Positions 17,658 through 28,123 of a stretch of 64,000 bases of DNA are shown piece by piece. Numbering within the stretch: position 1 is the first letter of the stretch; every line of letters begins with the position of its first letter. The notes under the pieces are model-generated. The model searched no databases. It was not told the DNA's origin and worked only from the letters and a program-made list of their open reading frames with translations. The stretch covers positions 97,310-161,309 of the forward strand of contig CANDVA010000005.1 in assembly GCA_947389015.1 (NCBI GenBank), read 5' to 3'. The DNA is from an uncultured Clostridia bacterium (GTDB lineage Bacteria; Bacillota; Clostridia; Oscillospirales; Ruminococcaceae). The position numbers and the translations under genes are program-made.

Positions 17658-18580
17658 TGGTTTATACGGTGACCTTCAATCCCGCTATCGACTACGTTGT
17701 ACACACCGACGAGCTTGCAGTCGGAATGACGAACCGCTCAACGTCGGAGCAGATGTATGTCGGCGGAAAGGGCATTAACGTTTCAATGGTGCTCGCCGAG
17801 CTTGGGATAAGGTCTAAGGCGCTCGGGTTCGTGGCGGGGTTCACAGGCAGGGCTATCGAGGACGGCGCAAAGGAAAAAGGAGTTGAAACTGATTTCGTTC
17901 ATCTTGAAAGCGGCTGCTCACGTATCAACGTGAAGATCAAGTCGGACGAGGAAACGGAGCTTAACGGGCAGGGACCGAAAATTTCCGACAAGGCTATAGA
18001 TGAGCTTTTGAAAAAGCTTGACAAGCTGGAGGATGGCGACGTTCTGGTGCTTGCGGGAAGTATACCCGGCACACTGCCAAACGATATCTACGAAAAGATA
18101 CTCGCGCGGCTGTCCGACAGGAAGATCAAGACGGTGGTCGACGCGACAAAGGATCTGCTGCTGAACGTTCTGAAATACAAGCCGTTCCTGATCAAGCCGA
18201 ACAATCACGAGCTTGGAGAGATGTTCGGGGTCGAGCTGAAAACGGAAGATGAAATAATCTCCTACGCGAAAAAGCTCCGCGAAATGGGCGCAATGAACGT
18301 GTTAATTTCAATGGCGGGCGACGGGGCTATTCTCGTCGACGAACACGGAAAAGTCCACAAATGCGGAGTGTGCAGGGGCACGGTGAAAAACTCCGTCGGC
18401 GCGGGGGATTCCATGGTTGCGGGATTTATCGCGGGCACCACACGGGCTTCGGATACTGCGGAGAAAGGCGATTACGAGTACGCGTTAAAGCTCGGCACGG
18501 CAACGGGCGGCGCGACGGCGTTCTCCGACGAGCTGGCAAAAAAAGATGAGATATATGAGCTGCTTAAGCAGTTGAACTAA
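17657..18580 (+). CDS. fruK: 1-phosphofructokinase
   Basis: A 307-residue PfkB-family kinase that converts fructose-1-phosphate to fructose-1,6-bisphosphate. The N-terminal FNPAIDYVV, GGKGINVSMVLAELG and the C-terminal anion-hole motif GAGDSMVAGFIAG, with the catalytic Asp, are present. It sits between the DeoR regulator and the fructose PTS permease, which settles the substrate as fructose-1-phosphate and not tagatose-6-phosphate. Confidence 0.95.
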   Translation: MVYTVTFNPAIDYVVHTDELAVGMTNRSTSEQMYVGGKGINVSMVLAELGIRSKALGFVAGFTGRAIEDGAKEKGVETDFVHLESGCSRINVKIKSDEETELNGQGPKISDKAIDELLKKLDKLEDGDVLVLAGSIPGTLPNDIYEKILARLSDRKIKTVVDATKDLLLNVLKYKPFLIKPNNHELGEMFGVELKTEDEIISYAKKLREMGAMNVLISMAGDGAILVDEHGKVHKCGVCRGTVKNSVGAGDSMVAGFIAGTTRASDTAEKGDYEYALKLGTATGGATAFSDELAKKDEIYELLKQLN

Positions 18581-18601
18581 GACGAAACGGGGGTTTGGAT
18601 T

Positions 18602-20527
18602 ATGCGTATTATTGATCTGTTGAAAAAGGAAAGTATTCAATTGAACGCTTCACCGAAAAGCAAGTCCGAGGCGATCGATATGCTGGTCGAGCTTCAGGTA
18701 AACGGCGGCTGTATCTCCGACAAGGACGAGTACAAAAAAGGGATCATCGCGCGAGAGGAGCACGGCTCAACGGCGGTCGGCGAGGGTATAGCGATACCTC
18801 ACGCGAAGAACAAGGGTGTTAAAGCGCCGTCGCTCGCGGCAATGACAGTCCCTGAGGGCGTGGATTACGAGGCTCTTGACGACGAGCCGTCAAATCTGCT
18901 GTTTATGATTGCCGCTCCCGAGGGCGGCGGAGACGTTCATCTTGACGTTCTCGCGAAGCTGATGACTATCCTTATGGACGAGGATTTCAGAACTAATCTG
19001 CTTGCGGCTGAAGATAAGGACGAGTTTTTAAAGATAATCGACGATATGGAAACGGAGAAGTACCCCGCGGAAACTACCGACGAACCCAAATCCGATACCG
19101 CAAAAGCTGCGGACGGCGCGATAAAGGTGCTTGCGGTCACCGCTTGTCCCACGGGTATCGCACATACTTATATGGCGGCGGAGGCTCTCGAAAAGGCGGG
19201 AAAGAAGCTTGGCATCTCGATCAAGGTTGAGACTAACGGCTCGGGCGGCGCTAAGAATATTCTTACGAAAAAGGAGATCAAGGATTGCGACGGAATTATC
19301 GTCGCTGCCGACAAGTCTGTTGAAATGGGGCGCTTTGACGGAAAAAAGGTCATTAAGACAAAGGTCTCCGACGGCATCAAGATACCCGAGGAGCTTATCA
19401 ACAGAATAGAAGCGGGCGACGCTCCCGTTTATCATCACGCGGGCGCAAAGAACGAATCCGATTCCGGCGACAACGAAAGCTTCGGGCGCAAGCTCTACAA
19501 GTACCTTATGAACGGCGTATCCAATATGCTGCCGTTTACGGTAGCGGGCGGCATATTCATCGCGATAGCGTTCCTGATAGATACGATAGCGGGCGCTCCG
19601 CAGGACGGCAATTTTGGCTCACACATCGCGGCGGCGGCGTTCTTTAAGAAAATGGGCGATTTTACATTCAACTTTATGGTGCCGATACTCGGCGGCTATA
19701 TCGCGATGTCCATTGCCGACAGACCGGGTTTCCTTGTAGGTATGGTGGGCGGTTATCTCGCGTCTACGGGATCAACGTTTGCGAGCGTCGGCGGCGGTAT
19801 CCCCTCGGGCTTCCTCGGCGCGCTGCTTGCGGGCTTTGCGGGTGGATTTTTAATGCTCGGTATAGAGAAGCTCTGCGACAGAATGCCAAAGTCGCTTAAC
19901 GGAATAAAGCCCGTTCTGATCTATCCGCTTGCGGGTCTGGGACTGATAGCGGTGATTATGTGCGCGGTCAATCCTTTTATGGGTATGATAAACAACGGAC
20001 TATCCAACTTGCTGAGCGGCATGGGCGGCTCGAGCAAGATCGTTCTCGGCTGCATTCTCGGAGCTATGATGTCGATCGATATGGGCGGTCCGTTCAACAA
20101 GGCAGCGTACGTTTTCGGTACGGCGGCTATCGCTTCGGGCAGCTACGATATTATGGCGGCAGTAATGATAGGCGGTATGGTACCTCCGATCGCGATCGCG
20201 CTGTCCACAACGTTTTTCAAGAACCGCTGGACGGACGAGGAACGCAAAAACGGTCTTGTTAATTATATAATGGGTCTGAGCTTCGTGACCGAGGGTGCTA
20301 TTCCCTACGCGGCTTCCGATCCGCTGAGAGTTATCCCCGCCTGCGCTATTGGCGCGGCGACTGCGGGCGGACTTTCAATGGCGTTCGGCTGCACGCTTAT
20401 GGCGCCTCACGGCGGTATTTTCGTTATCGCTGTTGTCGGCAATTGGGCGCTGTATCTGCTCTCACTGGCGATAGGCTCGGTAGTCGGAATGCTGCTTCTG
20501 ACGCTTCTGAAAAAGAAAAAGTCCTAA
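18602..20527 (+). CDS. fruA: PTS fructose transporter subunit IIABC
   Basis: A 641-residue fusion that imports fructose and phosphorylates it to fructose-1-phosphate. IIA occupies about 1-150 with the phosphorylated His67 (GIAIPHAKN). IIB spans about 175-275 with the phosphocysteine C182 in VTACPTGIAHTYMAAEAL. IIC (about 300-641) has many membrane helices and the GGxxPSGFLGALLAGF and GGPFNKAAYVFG stretches. Domain order and length fit the fructose family. The gene is 21 bp after fruK, and HPr and EI follow. Confidence 0.95.
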   Translation: MRIIDLLKKESIQLNASPKSKSEAIDMLVELQVNGGCISDKDEYKKGIIAREEHGSTAVGEGIAIPHAKNKGVKAPSLAAMTVPEGVDYEALDDEPSNLLFMIAAPEGGGDVHLDVLAKLMTILMDEDFRTNLLAAEDKDEFLKIIDDMETEKYPAETTDEPKSDTAKAADGAIKVLAVTACPTGIAHTYMAAEALEKAGKKLGISIKVETNGSGGAKNILTKKEIKDCDGIIVAADKSVEMGRFDGKKVIKTKVSDGIKIPEELINRIEAGDAPVYHHAGAKNESDSGDNESFGRKLYKYLMNGVSNMLPFTVAGGIFIAIAFLIDTIAGAPQDGNFGSHIAAAAFFKKMGDFTFNFMVPILGGYIAMSIADRPGFLVGMVGGYLASTGSTFASVGGGIPSGFLGALLAGFAGGFLMLGIEKLCDRMPKSLNGIKPVLIYPLAGLGLIAVIMCAVNPFMGMINNGLSNLLSGMGGSSKIVLGCILGAMMSIDMGGPFNKAAYVFGTAAIASGSYDIMAAVMIGGMVPPIAIALSTTFFKNRWTDEERKNGLVNYIMGLSFVTEGAIPYAASDPLRVIPACAIGAATAGGLSMAFGCTLMAPHGGIFVIAVVGNWALYLLSLAIGSVVGMLLLTLLKKKKS

Positions 20528-20588
20528 TGCGGAAAATGCCGCGCCTGCGGCGTAAAATACAGTAAATTTATTATAGGAGGACATTATT

Positions 20589-20855
20589 ATGGTATCGAAA
20601 AAGGTAACGGTAGTAAACGAGCAGGGTATGCATATGCGTCCCGCGGGCGAGCTTGCGAAGGCGGTAAAGGCTCATCCCGACTGCGAGGTAACACTCAACG
20701 CGAACGGCAAGACGGTAAAGGCGAAGGCTCCCATGCAGATAATGAGCGCCTGCATGAAAAAGGGCTGCGAGGTAGAGATAGTATGCGACGGAGCAGACGA
20801 GCAGGCAGTTCTCGATGAGATCGCGGGAATGTTTGAGAGCGGCTTCGGCGAATAA
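20589..20855 (+). CDS. HPr-family phosphocarrier protein lacking the regulatory serine
   Basis: An 88-residue HPr. His15 and Arg17 of the active site are present (GMHMRPAGELA), so it can pass phosphate from EI to the fructose IIA domain. In an ungapped match to the Bacillus HPr core (NGKTV-x2-K-S-x-M), the position of regulatory Ser46 is Ala47 here (NGKTVKAKAPMQIM). HPr kinase could not phosphorylate it there, so it should not serve CcpA-type catabolite control. It lies between fruA and ptsI. It is either a dedicated fructose HPr or the only general HPr in a lineage without that control; the window cannot tell. Confidence 0.9.
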   Translation: MVSKKVTVVNEQGMHMRPAGELAKAVKAHPDCEVTLNANGKTVKAKAPMQIMSACMKKGCEVEIVCDGADEQAVLDEIAGMFESGFGE

Positions 20856-20945
20856 TTTCAAATTCAAAAACACCAAAGCAACATTGAGTTAGCGGAGCGT
20901 ACTTTGCGTAATTTTGGATTTTCAAATTAAGATAAGGGTGAGATT

Positions 20946-22580
20946 ATGAAAAAATATCAGGGCAAAGGTGTATACGGCGCGGTGGCTATCGGAAAAATCT
21001 CGCTGTTCAAGAAGCCCGACGCGGCGGTAAAGCGTATTCATGTGGTGGACACGGACAACGAAAAAACGCGTTTTGAGCAAGCTAAGACATTGGCGGTCCA
21101 GCAACTTCAGGAGATATACGAAAAGGCGTTAAAGGAGGTCGGCGAGACAAACGCGGCGATCTTCGAGATACATCAGATGATGTTGGACGACGACGATTAC
21201 AACGACTCGATCAACAACATAATCGACAGTCAGAGCGTCAACGCGGAATACGCCGTGGCGGTAACCGCGGATAACTTCGCGGATATGTTTTCGGCTATGG
21301 ACGACGCGTATATGAAAGCCCGCGCGGCGGACGTGCGCGATATCTCCAATCGCCTTATAAACAATCTTTCCGGTAACGCTTTGATAGAGACGGGCTCGGA
21401 CGAAAAGGTCATAATTTGCGCAAGCGATCTCGCGCCGAGCGAGACAGTGGCGCTCGATAAGGATAAGGTTCTCGCGTTTGTGACGGCTCACGGCTCGTCC
21501 AATTCGCACACCGCGATACTTGCGCGAAATATGAATATCCCCGCGATAATCGGCGCGGGCGACGAGTTCCTGAACGAGATAAAGGACGGCGGCGAAGCTA
21601 TCGTCGACGGCTACACGGGAGAAATATTTGTCGACCCCGACGGGGAAACTCGCACAATGCTTCTTGAAAAGCAGCGCGCGGACGAGGAGAAAAAGCGTCT
21701 GCTGCAAGAATTAAAGGGAAAAGAGAATATCACTGCCGACGGAAAAAAGATCAATGTCTATGCTAATATCGGCAGCGTCGGCGATATCGGAAAAGTCCTC
21801 GCGAACGACGCGGGCGGGATCGGACTTTTCCGCAGCGAATTTCTTTACCTTGAAAATTCCGATTATCCAACCGAGGATCAGCAATTTGCGGCGTACAAAA
21901 AGGTTCTCGAAAGTATGGCGGGGAAGAAAGTCGTTATCCGCACGCTTGATATCGGCGCGGATAAAAAATGCGATTATTTCAACCTCAAGCCCGAGGAAAA
22001 TCCCGCGCTCGGGTATCGCGCGATACGTATTTGCCTTACGCGCCCCGAGGTTTTCAAAACACAGCTTCGTGCGCTGTACAGAGCCTCTGCGTTCGGAAAT
22101 CTGGGAATTATGTTCCCGATGATAACGAGCGTTTCCGAGCTTGAAAAAATACTCGCCATATGTGATGAAGTAAAGGCGGAATTAAAGGAACAAGGCGTTG
22201 AGTTTTCGGATAAGGTGGAGCTAGGCATTATGATTGAGACCCCCGCCGCTGCGGTGATAAGCGATAAATTAGCGCCTATGGTGGACTTTTTCAGTGTGGG
22301 AACCAACGACCTCACGCAGTATACTCTCGCTTGCGACAGGCAGAATCCCGATATCGAGCAGTTTGTCGACACGCACCACGAGGCTGTTCTGCGCCTTATA
22401 GAGATGAGCGCCGAGAACGCTCACAAGCATGGCGCGTGGATAGGTATCTGCGGAGAGCTGGCAGCCGATACAACGCTTACGGAAACGTTCCTGCGTATGG
22501 GTATCGACGAGCTTTCGGTTTCGCCGACGTTCGTGCTTAAGGTCCGCGGCGCGGTTAGAAGCATTGATCTGTCAAAGTAA
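20946..22580 (+). CDS. ptsI: PTS enzyme I (phosphoenolpyruvate-protein phosphotransferase)
   Basis: A 544-residue cytoplasmic enzyme that takes phosphate from PEP and gives it to HPr. The phosphorylated histidine is His188 in GSSNSHTAILARN, the PEP site includes GGIGLFRSEFLY, and the C-terminal catalytic cysteine is C502 in GICGELAAD. Length and domain order are standard. It is 90 bp after the HPr gene and followed by a strong hairpin before fbp. Confidence 0.95.
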   Translation: MKKYQGKGVYGAVAIGKISLFKKPDAAVKRIHVVDTDNEKTRFEQAKTLAVQQLQEIYEKALKEVGETNAAIFEIHQMMLDDDDYNDSINNIIDSQSVNAEYAVAVTADNFADMFSAMDDAYMKARAADVRDISNRLINNLSGNALIETGSDEKVIICASDLAPSETVALDKDKVLAFVTAHGSSNSHTAILARNMNIPAIIGAGDEFLNEIKDGGEAIVDGYTGEIFVDPDGETRTMLLEKQRADEEKKRLLQELKGKENITADGKKINVYANIGSVGDIGKVLANDAGGIGLFRSEFLYLENSDYPTEDQQFAAYKKVLESMAGKKVVIRTLDIGADKKCDYFNLKPEENPALGYRAIRICLTRPEVFKTQLRALYRASAFGNLGIMFPMITSVSELEKILAICDEVKAELKEQGVEFSDKVELGIMIETPAAAVISDKLAPMVDFFSVGTNDLTQYTLACDRQNPDIEQFVDTHHEAVLRLIEMSAENAHKHGAWIGICGELAADTTLTETFLRMGIDELSVSPTFVLKVRGAVRSIDLSK

Positions 22581-22604
22581 AGGTGTTGAACAAAAGATAC
22601 AGAT

Positions 22605-22643
22605 AAACGGGGGCAGAAAGCCGTTGGTTTTTTGCCCCCGTTT
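22605..22643 (+). terminator. Strong hairpin between ptsI and fbp
   Basis: Perfect 11-bp stem AAACGGGGGCA/TGCCCCCGTTT with a T-rich loop. Only a short T stretch follows. It ends 14 bp before the fbp start, so it may be a leaky terminator that tunes read-through into fbp. Confidence 0.6.
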
Positions 22644-22657
22644 GTATGGGTGATGTT

Positions 22658-24574
22658 ATGAACAAAAAATATCTGCAATTGCTTGCCGAAAAATTTCCGT
22701 CCGTGGAGAGCGCGGCAAGCGAAATAATCAACCTTTCCGCGATACGGAGCCTGCCGAAGGGTACGGAGTATTTTTTCAGCGACCTTCACGGTGAATACGA
22801 GGCTTTCCTGCATATGCTGAAAAGCGCGTCGGGAATTATCAGGAACAAGATTGACATTGCGTTCGGGAAAACGCTTTCCGCCGCCGAACGCGAACGTCTT
22901 TCCACACTTATTTACTACCCCGACCGCGAGATCAAGCGCGTCTGCGAGGACGGTGAGTGGAGCGACGAATGGCAGCGGCTAACGATATACAGGCTCGTTC
23001 TCGTTTGTGAGAATGTTTCCGCGAAGTATACGCGCTCGCGGGTACGCAAGAGCGTTCCCGAAAAGCTGAGATATATCGTCGACGAGCTGCTGAACGTCAC
23101 AGACGATGTAAACAAGGATTACTACTACGATAAGATAATCAGCTCGATAATCGAAACGGGAATTGCCGAAAACTTTATTATCTCGCTCTGCGAACTGATA
23201 CAGGCGCTTGCGGTTGACAAGCTCCATATAATCGGCGATATTTTCGACCGCGGACCGCGCCCCGATATTATCCTTGACGAGCTTATGAAAATGCACGACG
23301 TTGATATACAGTGGGGAAATCACGATGTATCGTGGATAGGCGCGGCATCGGGCTGCCGCGCGCTTATCGCCAACGTTATCCGTATTTCGATTAAGTACAA
23401 CAATTTCGACCTTCTCGAGGACGGCTATGGTCTAAATCTGCGCGCGCTTGCGGTTTTCGCCCGCGAGACCTACGGCTCGGACGAATGTATAATATACTAT
23501 CCCCGCGTTTACGATGACAACATATACGATCCTATTGACGCAAAGCTGGCCGCGCAGATGCACAAGGCAATCGCGGTGATACAGCTAAAGTTGGAGGCGC
23601 AGCTTATCGCCGCTCACCCCGAATGGGAAATGGAGGAGCGCAGTTTGTTCGTCAAAACGGACTTTGACAACGCTGAAATTGAGATCGGCGGCAAAAAATA
23701 TCCGCTGCTCGATAAGAGCTTTCCGACTGTCTCTCCCAACGCCCCTTCGGCGCTCTCCACCTCTGAGAACGATCTTATGTCGATACTCGAAAACTCGTTC
23801 CTGCACAGCGAAAGGTTGCAGCGACACGTGCGTTTTTTGCTCGCAAAGGGTTCGATGTACAACGTCTGCAACGGGAATTTAATGTTCCACGGGTGTATTC
23901 CCATGGACGAAAACGGAGCTCTGCAAAGTCTTGAGATAGGCGGCGCAAAATACCGCGGAAAGCCGCTGCTCGACGAAATAAATACTCTCGTAAACAAGGC
24001 GTTTTTTTCCAAGGACGACTACGCACGCGACTTTATGTGGTATCTGTGGTGCGGAGCGCGTTCTCCGCTTTACGGCAAGGATAAGTTCGCGTTTTTCGAG
24101 CAGTACTATATCGGCCACAAGGAGCTTTGCCGCGAGCGCTACAACAGCTATTACGCCTTTTCGGAAAACGCGGAGGTTTGCCGAGAGCTTTTGCGGCAGT
24201 TCGGCATCGACGAGAACAAGGGGCATATAATAAACGGACATGTCCCCGTAAAAATAAAGGACGGCGAAAGCCCCGTAAAGGCGGACGGAAAGCTGTTCGT
24301 TATCGACGGCGGCATCTCAAAGGCGTATCAGCAGGCAACGGGTATTGCGGGCTACACGCTTATCTACGATTCGCACAGCCTCAGCCTCGCCGAGCACAAG
24401 CCGTTCGTAAGCGAAATCGGCGGCGAAAGTCCCGTGATACGCGTAGTCGAAAGACCCGAAAGCCGCGCGAACATTTCCGATACCGACAAGGGCGCGGAAC
24501 TCGCCGAGCAGATACGCGATCTGCATGAGCTTCTCGAAGCCTACCGCAGCGGCGAGATCAAGGAACGCGGATAG
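22658..24574 (+). CDS. fbp: Fructose-1,6-bisphosphatase, class III
   Basis: About 638 residues, typical of the Firmicutes class III enzyme, which hydrolyses fructose-1,6-bisphosphate in gluconeogenesis and depends on Mn. Metal-site motifs of the calcineurin-like fold are present: FSDLHGEYEAF, GDIFDRGPRPD, WGNHDVSWIG and NGHVPVK. The start at 22658 (MNKKYLQLL) is preceded by GGGTGAT; an ATG four codons earlier contains part of that site. Its place right after the fructose PTS operon puts the opposing step to fruK's product next to the uptake genes. Confidence 0.93.
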   Translation: MNKKYLQLLAEKFPSVESAASEIINLSAIRSLPKGTEYFFSDLHGEYEAFLHMLKSASGIIRNKIDIAFGKTLSAAERERLSTLIYYPDREIKRVCEDGEWSDEWQRLTIYRLVLVCENVSAKYTRSRVRKSVPEKLRYIVDELLNVTDDVNKDYYYDKIISSIIETGIAENFIISLCELIQALAVDKLHIIGDIFDRGPRPDIILDELMKMHDVDIQWGNHDVSWIGAASGCRALIANVIRISIKYNNFDLLEDGYGLNLRALAVFARETYGSDECIIYYPRVYDDNIYDPIDAKLAAQMHKAIAVIQLKLEAQLIAAHPEWEMEERSLFVKTDFDNAEIEIGGKKYPLLDKSFPTVSPNAPSALSTSENDLMSILENSFLHSERLQRHVRFLLAKGSMYNVCNGNLMFHGCIPMDENGALQSLEIGGAKYRGKPLLDEINTLVNKAFFSKDDYARDFMWYLWCGARSPLYGKDKFAFFEQYYIGHKELCRERYNSYYAFSENAEVCRELLRQFGIDENKGHIINGHVPVKIKDGESPVKADGKLFVIDGGISKAYQQATGIAGYTLIYDSHSLSLAEHKPFVSEIGGESPVIRVVERPESRANISDTDKGAELAEQIRDLHELLEAYRSGEIKERG

Positions 24575-24598
24575 ATTAATATCGAAAAAACCAAACGG

Positions 24599-24643
24599 CA
24601 GCGGCTTGCGGAAAAAGACATTTTTCGAGCTGCCGCTGTTTCC
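24599..24643 (+). terminator. Terminator-like hairpin after fbp
   Basis: Outer arms CAGCGGC/GCCGCTG and an inner CGGAAAAA/TTTTTCG pairing, followed by TTT. The rest of the 209-bp gap up to tgt is AT-rich, with a TGCTACAAT extended -10 near 24735-24743 for tgt. Confidence 0.55.
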
Positions 24644-24765
24644 TGTTCACAATGCCAAAAACCGACCTTGAAATCTGGTGAATTTGACGAAATTATATTT
24701 AATACTAAAAAATTTCCCCAAACGTGAATAAAAATGCTACAATATAAATGAATAATTATGTGTAA

Positions 24766-25920
<1,155 letters not shown>

Positions 25921-25921
25921 T

Positions 25922-26296
25922 ATGTCAATATTGTCAAAAATAAAGAACATTTTTGCTCCTCGATACGAACCGCTTGTCTGCAAGCCCGCAGATGTTTTCG
26001 AGCTTATACGGGAGTGCGTTGATATCAACGCGCCGCTTTGCAGGCTTGTTGTTGAAATTAACGGCAAACCGTATAAGATCGGCGTTACCTGCGATTATAA
26101 CAGCCGTACAAAACAAATATTTGATATTGCTTTTTATTTTGACGATAATGAATTTCCTACTCTTGAAAAGCTGATCGAAAAAGCGGAAACGGAGGGCGTT
26201 CGCGTTGCCGCGATTGAAACGATAACCGTGCTTGAGGATGAGGACAGCGGCGACCCGCGAAACAATGTTCTGCTGTCGGATAGGGAGATCAAATAA
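25922..26296 (+). CDS. Hypothetical protein, tgt-linked
   Basis: A 124-residue protein I do not recognise. It starts 2 bp after the tgt stop, so translation is coupled. The N-terminus is basic (MSILSKIKNIFAPRYE); the rest is an acidic alpha/beta domain with DVFELIREC, CRLVVEINGKPYKIGVTCDYN and IAFYFDDNEFPTLEKLIEKA. No signal peptide, membrane helix or metal motif is visible. The YFDDNEFPTLEKLIE stretch recalls small immunity or stress proteins, but I do not assign a function. Confidence 0.7.
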   Translation: MSILSKIKNIFAPRYEPLVCKPADVFELIRECVDINAPLCRLVVEINGKPYKIGVTCDYNSRTKQIFDIAFYFDDNEFPTLEKLIEKAETEGVRVAAIETITVLEDEDSGDPRNNVLLSDREIK

Positions 26297-26322
26297 AACA
26301 GAGCTATCAACGGGGGAATAAT

Positions 26323-26766
26323 ATGACCTTTGAGGATATGGATATAGCGGAGGTGAGAGCCTATGCGGAACTGTTCGTGTCGGTGTTCAATTCGCCGCCG
26401 TGGAACGACCGCTGGACTATGCTCACCGCAAGGCTTCGGCTCGGCGAGCTGATAACGACGGGAACATTCGTCGGGAAAGCCGCCTACGAGGACGGTCGGC
26501 TGCTCGGGATAATTCTCGGGCAAAAGGAGCATTTCTATGACGGGGTGCATTTTCAGATACAGGAGTTCTGTGTGAGACCCGAGTGCCAACAGAGCGGCTG
26601 CGGTTCGAGACTGCTCTCGGCGCTTAAAGACGAGCTGAACGCGATAGGCGTTGTAAATATTTATCTGATAACCCGGCACGGCGAGAGCACCGAGGGCTGG
26701 TACAGACGCCGCGGACTGAATACCTCAGACGAAATGATAGTGATGTCGGAGGAGCTTACTTTTTAA
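26323..26766 (+). CDS. GNAT-family N-acetyltransferase
   Basis: A 147-residue GCN5-related acetyltransferase. The acetyl-CoA binding motif A appears as FCVRPECQQSGCGSRLLSALKDEL (about 85-108; usual form V-x-P-x2-Q-x2-G-x-G/A), followed by the GVVNIYLITRHGESTEGWYRRRG strand and helix. The substrate is unknown. It lies in a same-strand run from tgt to the HAD gene. Confidence 0.82.
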   Translation: MTFEDMDIAEVRAYAELFVSVFNSPPWNDRWTMLTARLRLGELITTGTFVGKAAYEDGRLLGIILGQKEHFYDGVHFQIQEFCVRPECQQSGCGSRLLSALKDELNAIGVVNIYLITRHGESTEGWYRRRGLNTSDEMIVMSEELTF

Positions 26767-26807
26767 TTTACAAAAGGATGTATAAATCAAATTTTTGAGG
26801 TGATAAT

Positions 26808-27383
26808 ATGTCCTTTATTGAATTGTTTTTCATCGCGGTGGGGCTGTCAGCGGACGCGTTCGCGGTGGCGCTGGCGGACGGGCTGAATTTGCGCAATCGC
26901 CGAAAAGCGGTGCTTATCGCTTTTATGTTCGGGCTGTTTCAGGCGCTTATGCCCGTACTCGGATATTTTCTCGGGGCGGGGTTCGCGAGCCTGTTCAGCG
27001 CGTTCGACCATTATCTGGCGCTTGGGGTGCTTGGGTTTATCGGCGGCAAGATGATAATCGAGAGCGTCCGCGAGCTTGCTCATGAAGACGACGAAGAGCT
27101 TGCAGTTATACGCGACCTTCGTTTTCCCGCGCTGATTATGCAGTCGGCGGCTACTGCTATTGACGCGCTTATGGTGGGCGTGAGCTTCGCGGCGATACGG
27201 GTGTCGATAGCTCCCGCGGCGCTGTTTATAGGTGCGGTGACGTTCACGCTGTCTCTGCTCGGAGCGCTTGGCGGGAGGCGGCTGGGATTAAGATTAGGCG
27301 CAAAAGCGGAGCTTGCGGGCGGAATAGTGTTGATGATCATAGGCATAAAAACATTTATGGAGCATATCGGTGCGGGGATATAA
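26808..27383 (+). CDS. mntP: Manganese efflux pump MntP
   Basis: A 191-residue membrane protein with six helices and the acidic membrane motifs of the family: GLSADAFAVALADGL in helix 1 and the matching SAATAIDALMVGVSFA in helix 4, which show the internal duplication. It exports Mn(II) and protects against manganese overload. GAGGTGA lies before the start. Only 41 bp separate it from the GNAT gene, so no room exists for the Mn-sensing yybP-ykoY riboswitch that often precedes mntP. Confidence 0.92.
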   Translation: MSFIELFFIAVGLSADAFAVALADGLNLRNRRKAVLIAFMFGLFQALMPVLGYFLGAGFASLFSAFDHYLALGVLGFIGGKMIIESVRELAHEDDEELAVIRDLRFPALIMQSAATAIDALMVGVSFAAIRVSIAPAALFIGAVTFTLSLLGALGGRRLGLRLGAKAELAGGIVLMIIGIKTFMEHIGAGI

Positions 27384-27441
27384 GCAGTACGGCTGCGGCA
27401 AGGCTTTTTGCCGCAAACCTGCTTTTAAAATAGGGGGAAAA

Positions 27442-28113
27442 ATGATTAAATATGCTATATTTGACATGGACGGAACGATTTTTGACTCGTCCGAAATGTG
27501 GAAAACGCTCGGTGAAGAATATCTGAAATTGCTCGGGAAAACGCCCGCGCCCGATCTCGCGGGCAGGCTGAACACAATGTCTATACCCGAAAGCGCGGCG
27601 TATATTCATAATGAATATGACGTTTCATACTCCCCCGAGGAGATAGTACGCCATATAACCCGAATGACCGAGAAATATTATCTCGAGCGGGTAAGCTTAA
27701 AGGACGGCGCGCCCAGACTGTTGGCGGCGCTTCGCGCTCATTGTGTGCGCATGAGCATAGCGACGGCGGGCGACGCAAATCTGGCGCTGTCCGCGCTGAC
27801 GAGACTCGGTATCGCGGAGTTCTTCGAGGGCGCGGTTAGCTGCTCGGATTACGGTGCGAAAACCTCTCCGGAGGTATTCCTGGCGGCGGCGGATATCATC
27901 TACGCTGTTCCCGAGGAGACAATGGTTTTCGAGGACTCGCTCCATGCCGTCCGCACCGCAAAAAAAGCGGGCTTCGCGACTGCCGCTGTGCGCGACGTAA
28001 GCGAGAAAAATCAGGAGGAGCTGAAAAAGACCGCGGACTTCTACGCGCTGTCTCTTTCGGAGCTTGCGGATAACGCCCCGGAGCTGCTGAAATTCTCTGC
28101 TGCGCGGAATTGA
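27442..28113 (+). CDS. HAD-superfamily hydrolase, beta-phosphoglucomutase/phosphatase-like
   Basis: A 223-residue HAD protein. Motif I is DMDGTIFDSS (nucleophile D8), motif II lies at MSIATAG (about 113-118) and motif IV at VFEDSLHAVRTAKKAG (about 159-173). A helical cap domain fills about 18-85. The start at 27442 is chosen because AGGGGGAAA precedes it. Such enzymes act on small phosphorylated metabolites; the substrate cannot be read from the sequence. It is convergent with the aldo/keto reductase gene, 10 bp apart. Confidence 0.85.
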   Translation: MIKYAIFDMDGTIFDSSEMWKTLGEEYLKLLGKTPAPDLAGRLNTMSIPESAAYIHNEYDVSYSPEEIVRHITRMTEKYYLERVSLKDGAPRLLAALRAHCVRMSIATAGDANLALSALTRLGIAEFFEGAVSCSDYGAKTSPEVFLAAADIIYAVPEETMVFEDSLHAVRTAKKAGFATAAVRDVSEKNQEELKKTADFYALSLSELADNAPELLKFSAARN

Positions 28114-28123
28114 CGCTATGCGC

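Noticed and set aside
26767..26807. Mn-sensing yybP-ykoY riboswitch before mntP
   Set aside because: Only 41 bp lie between the GNAT stop and the mntP start, too short for the fold.
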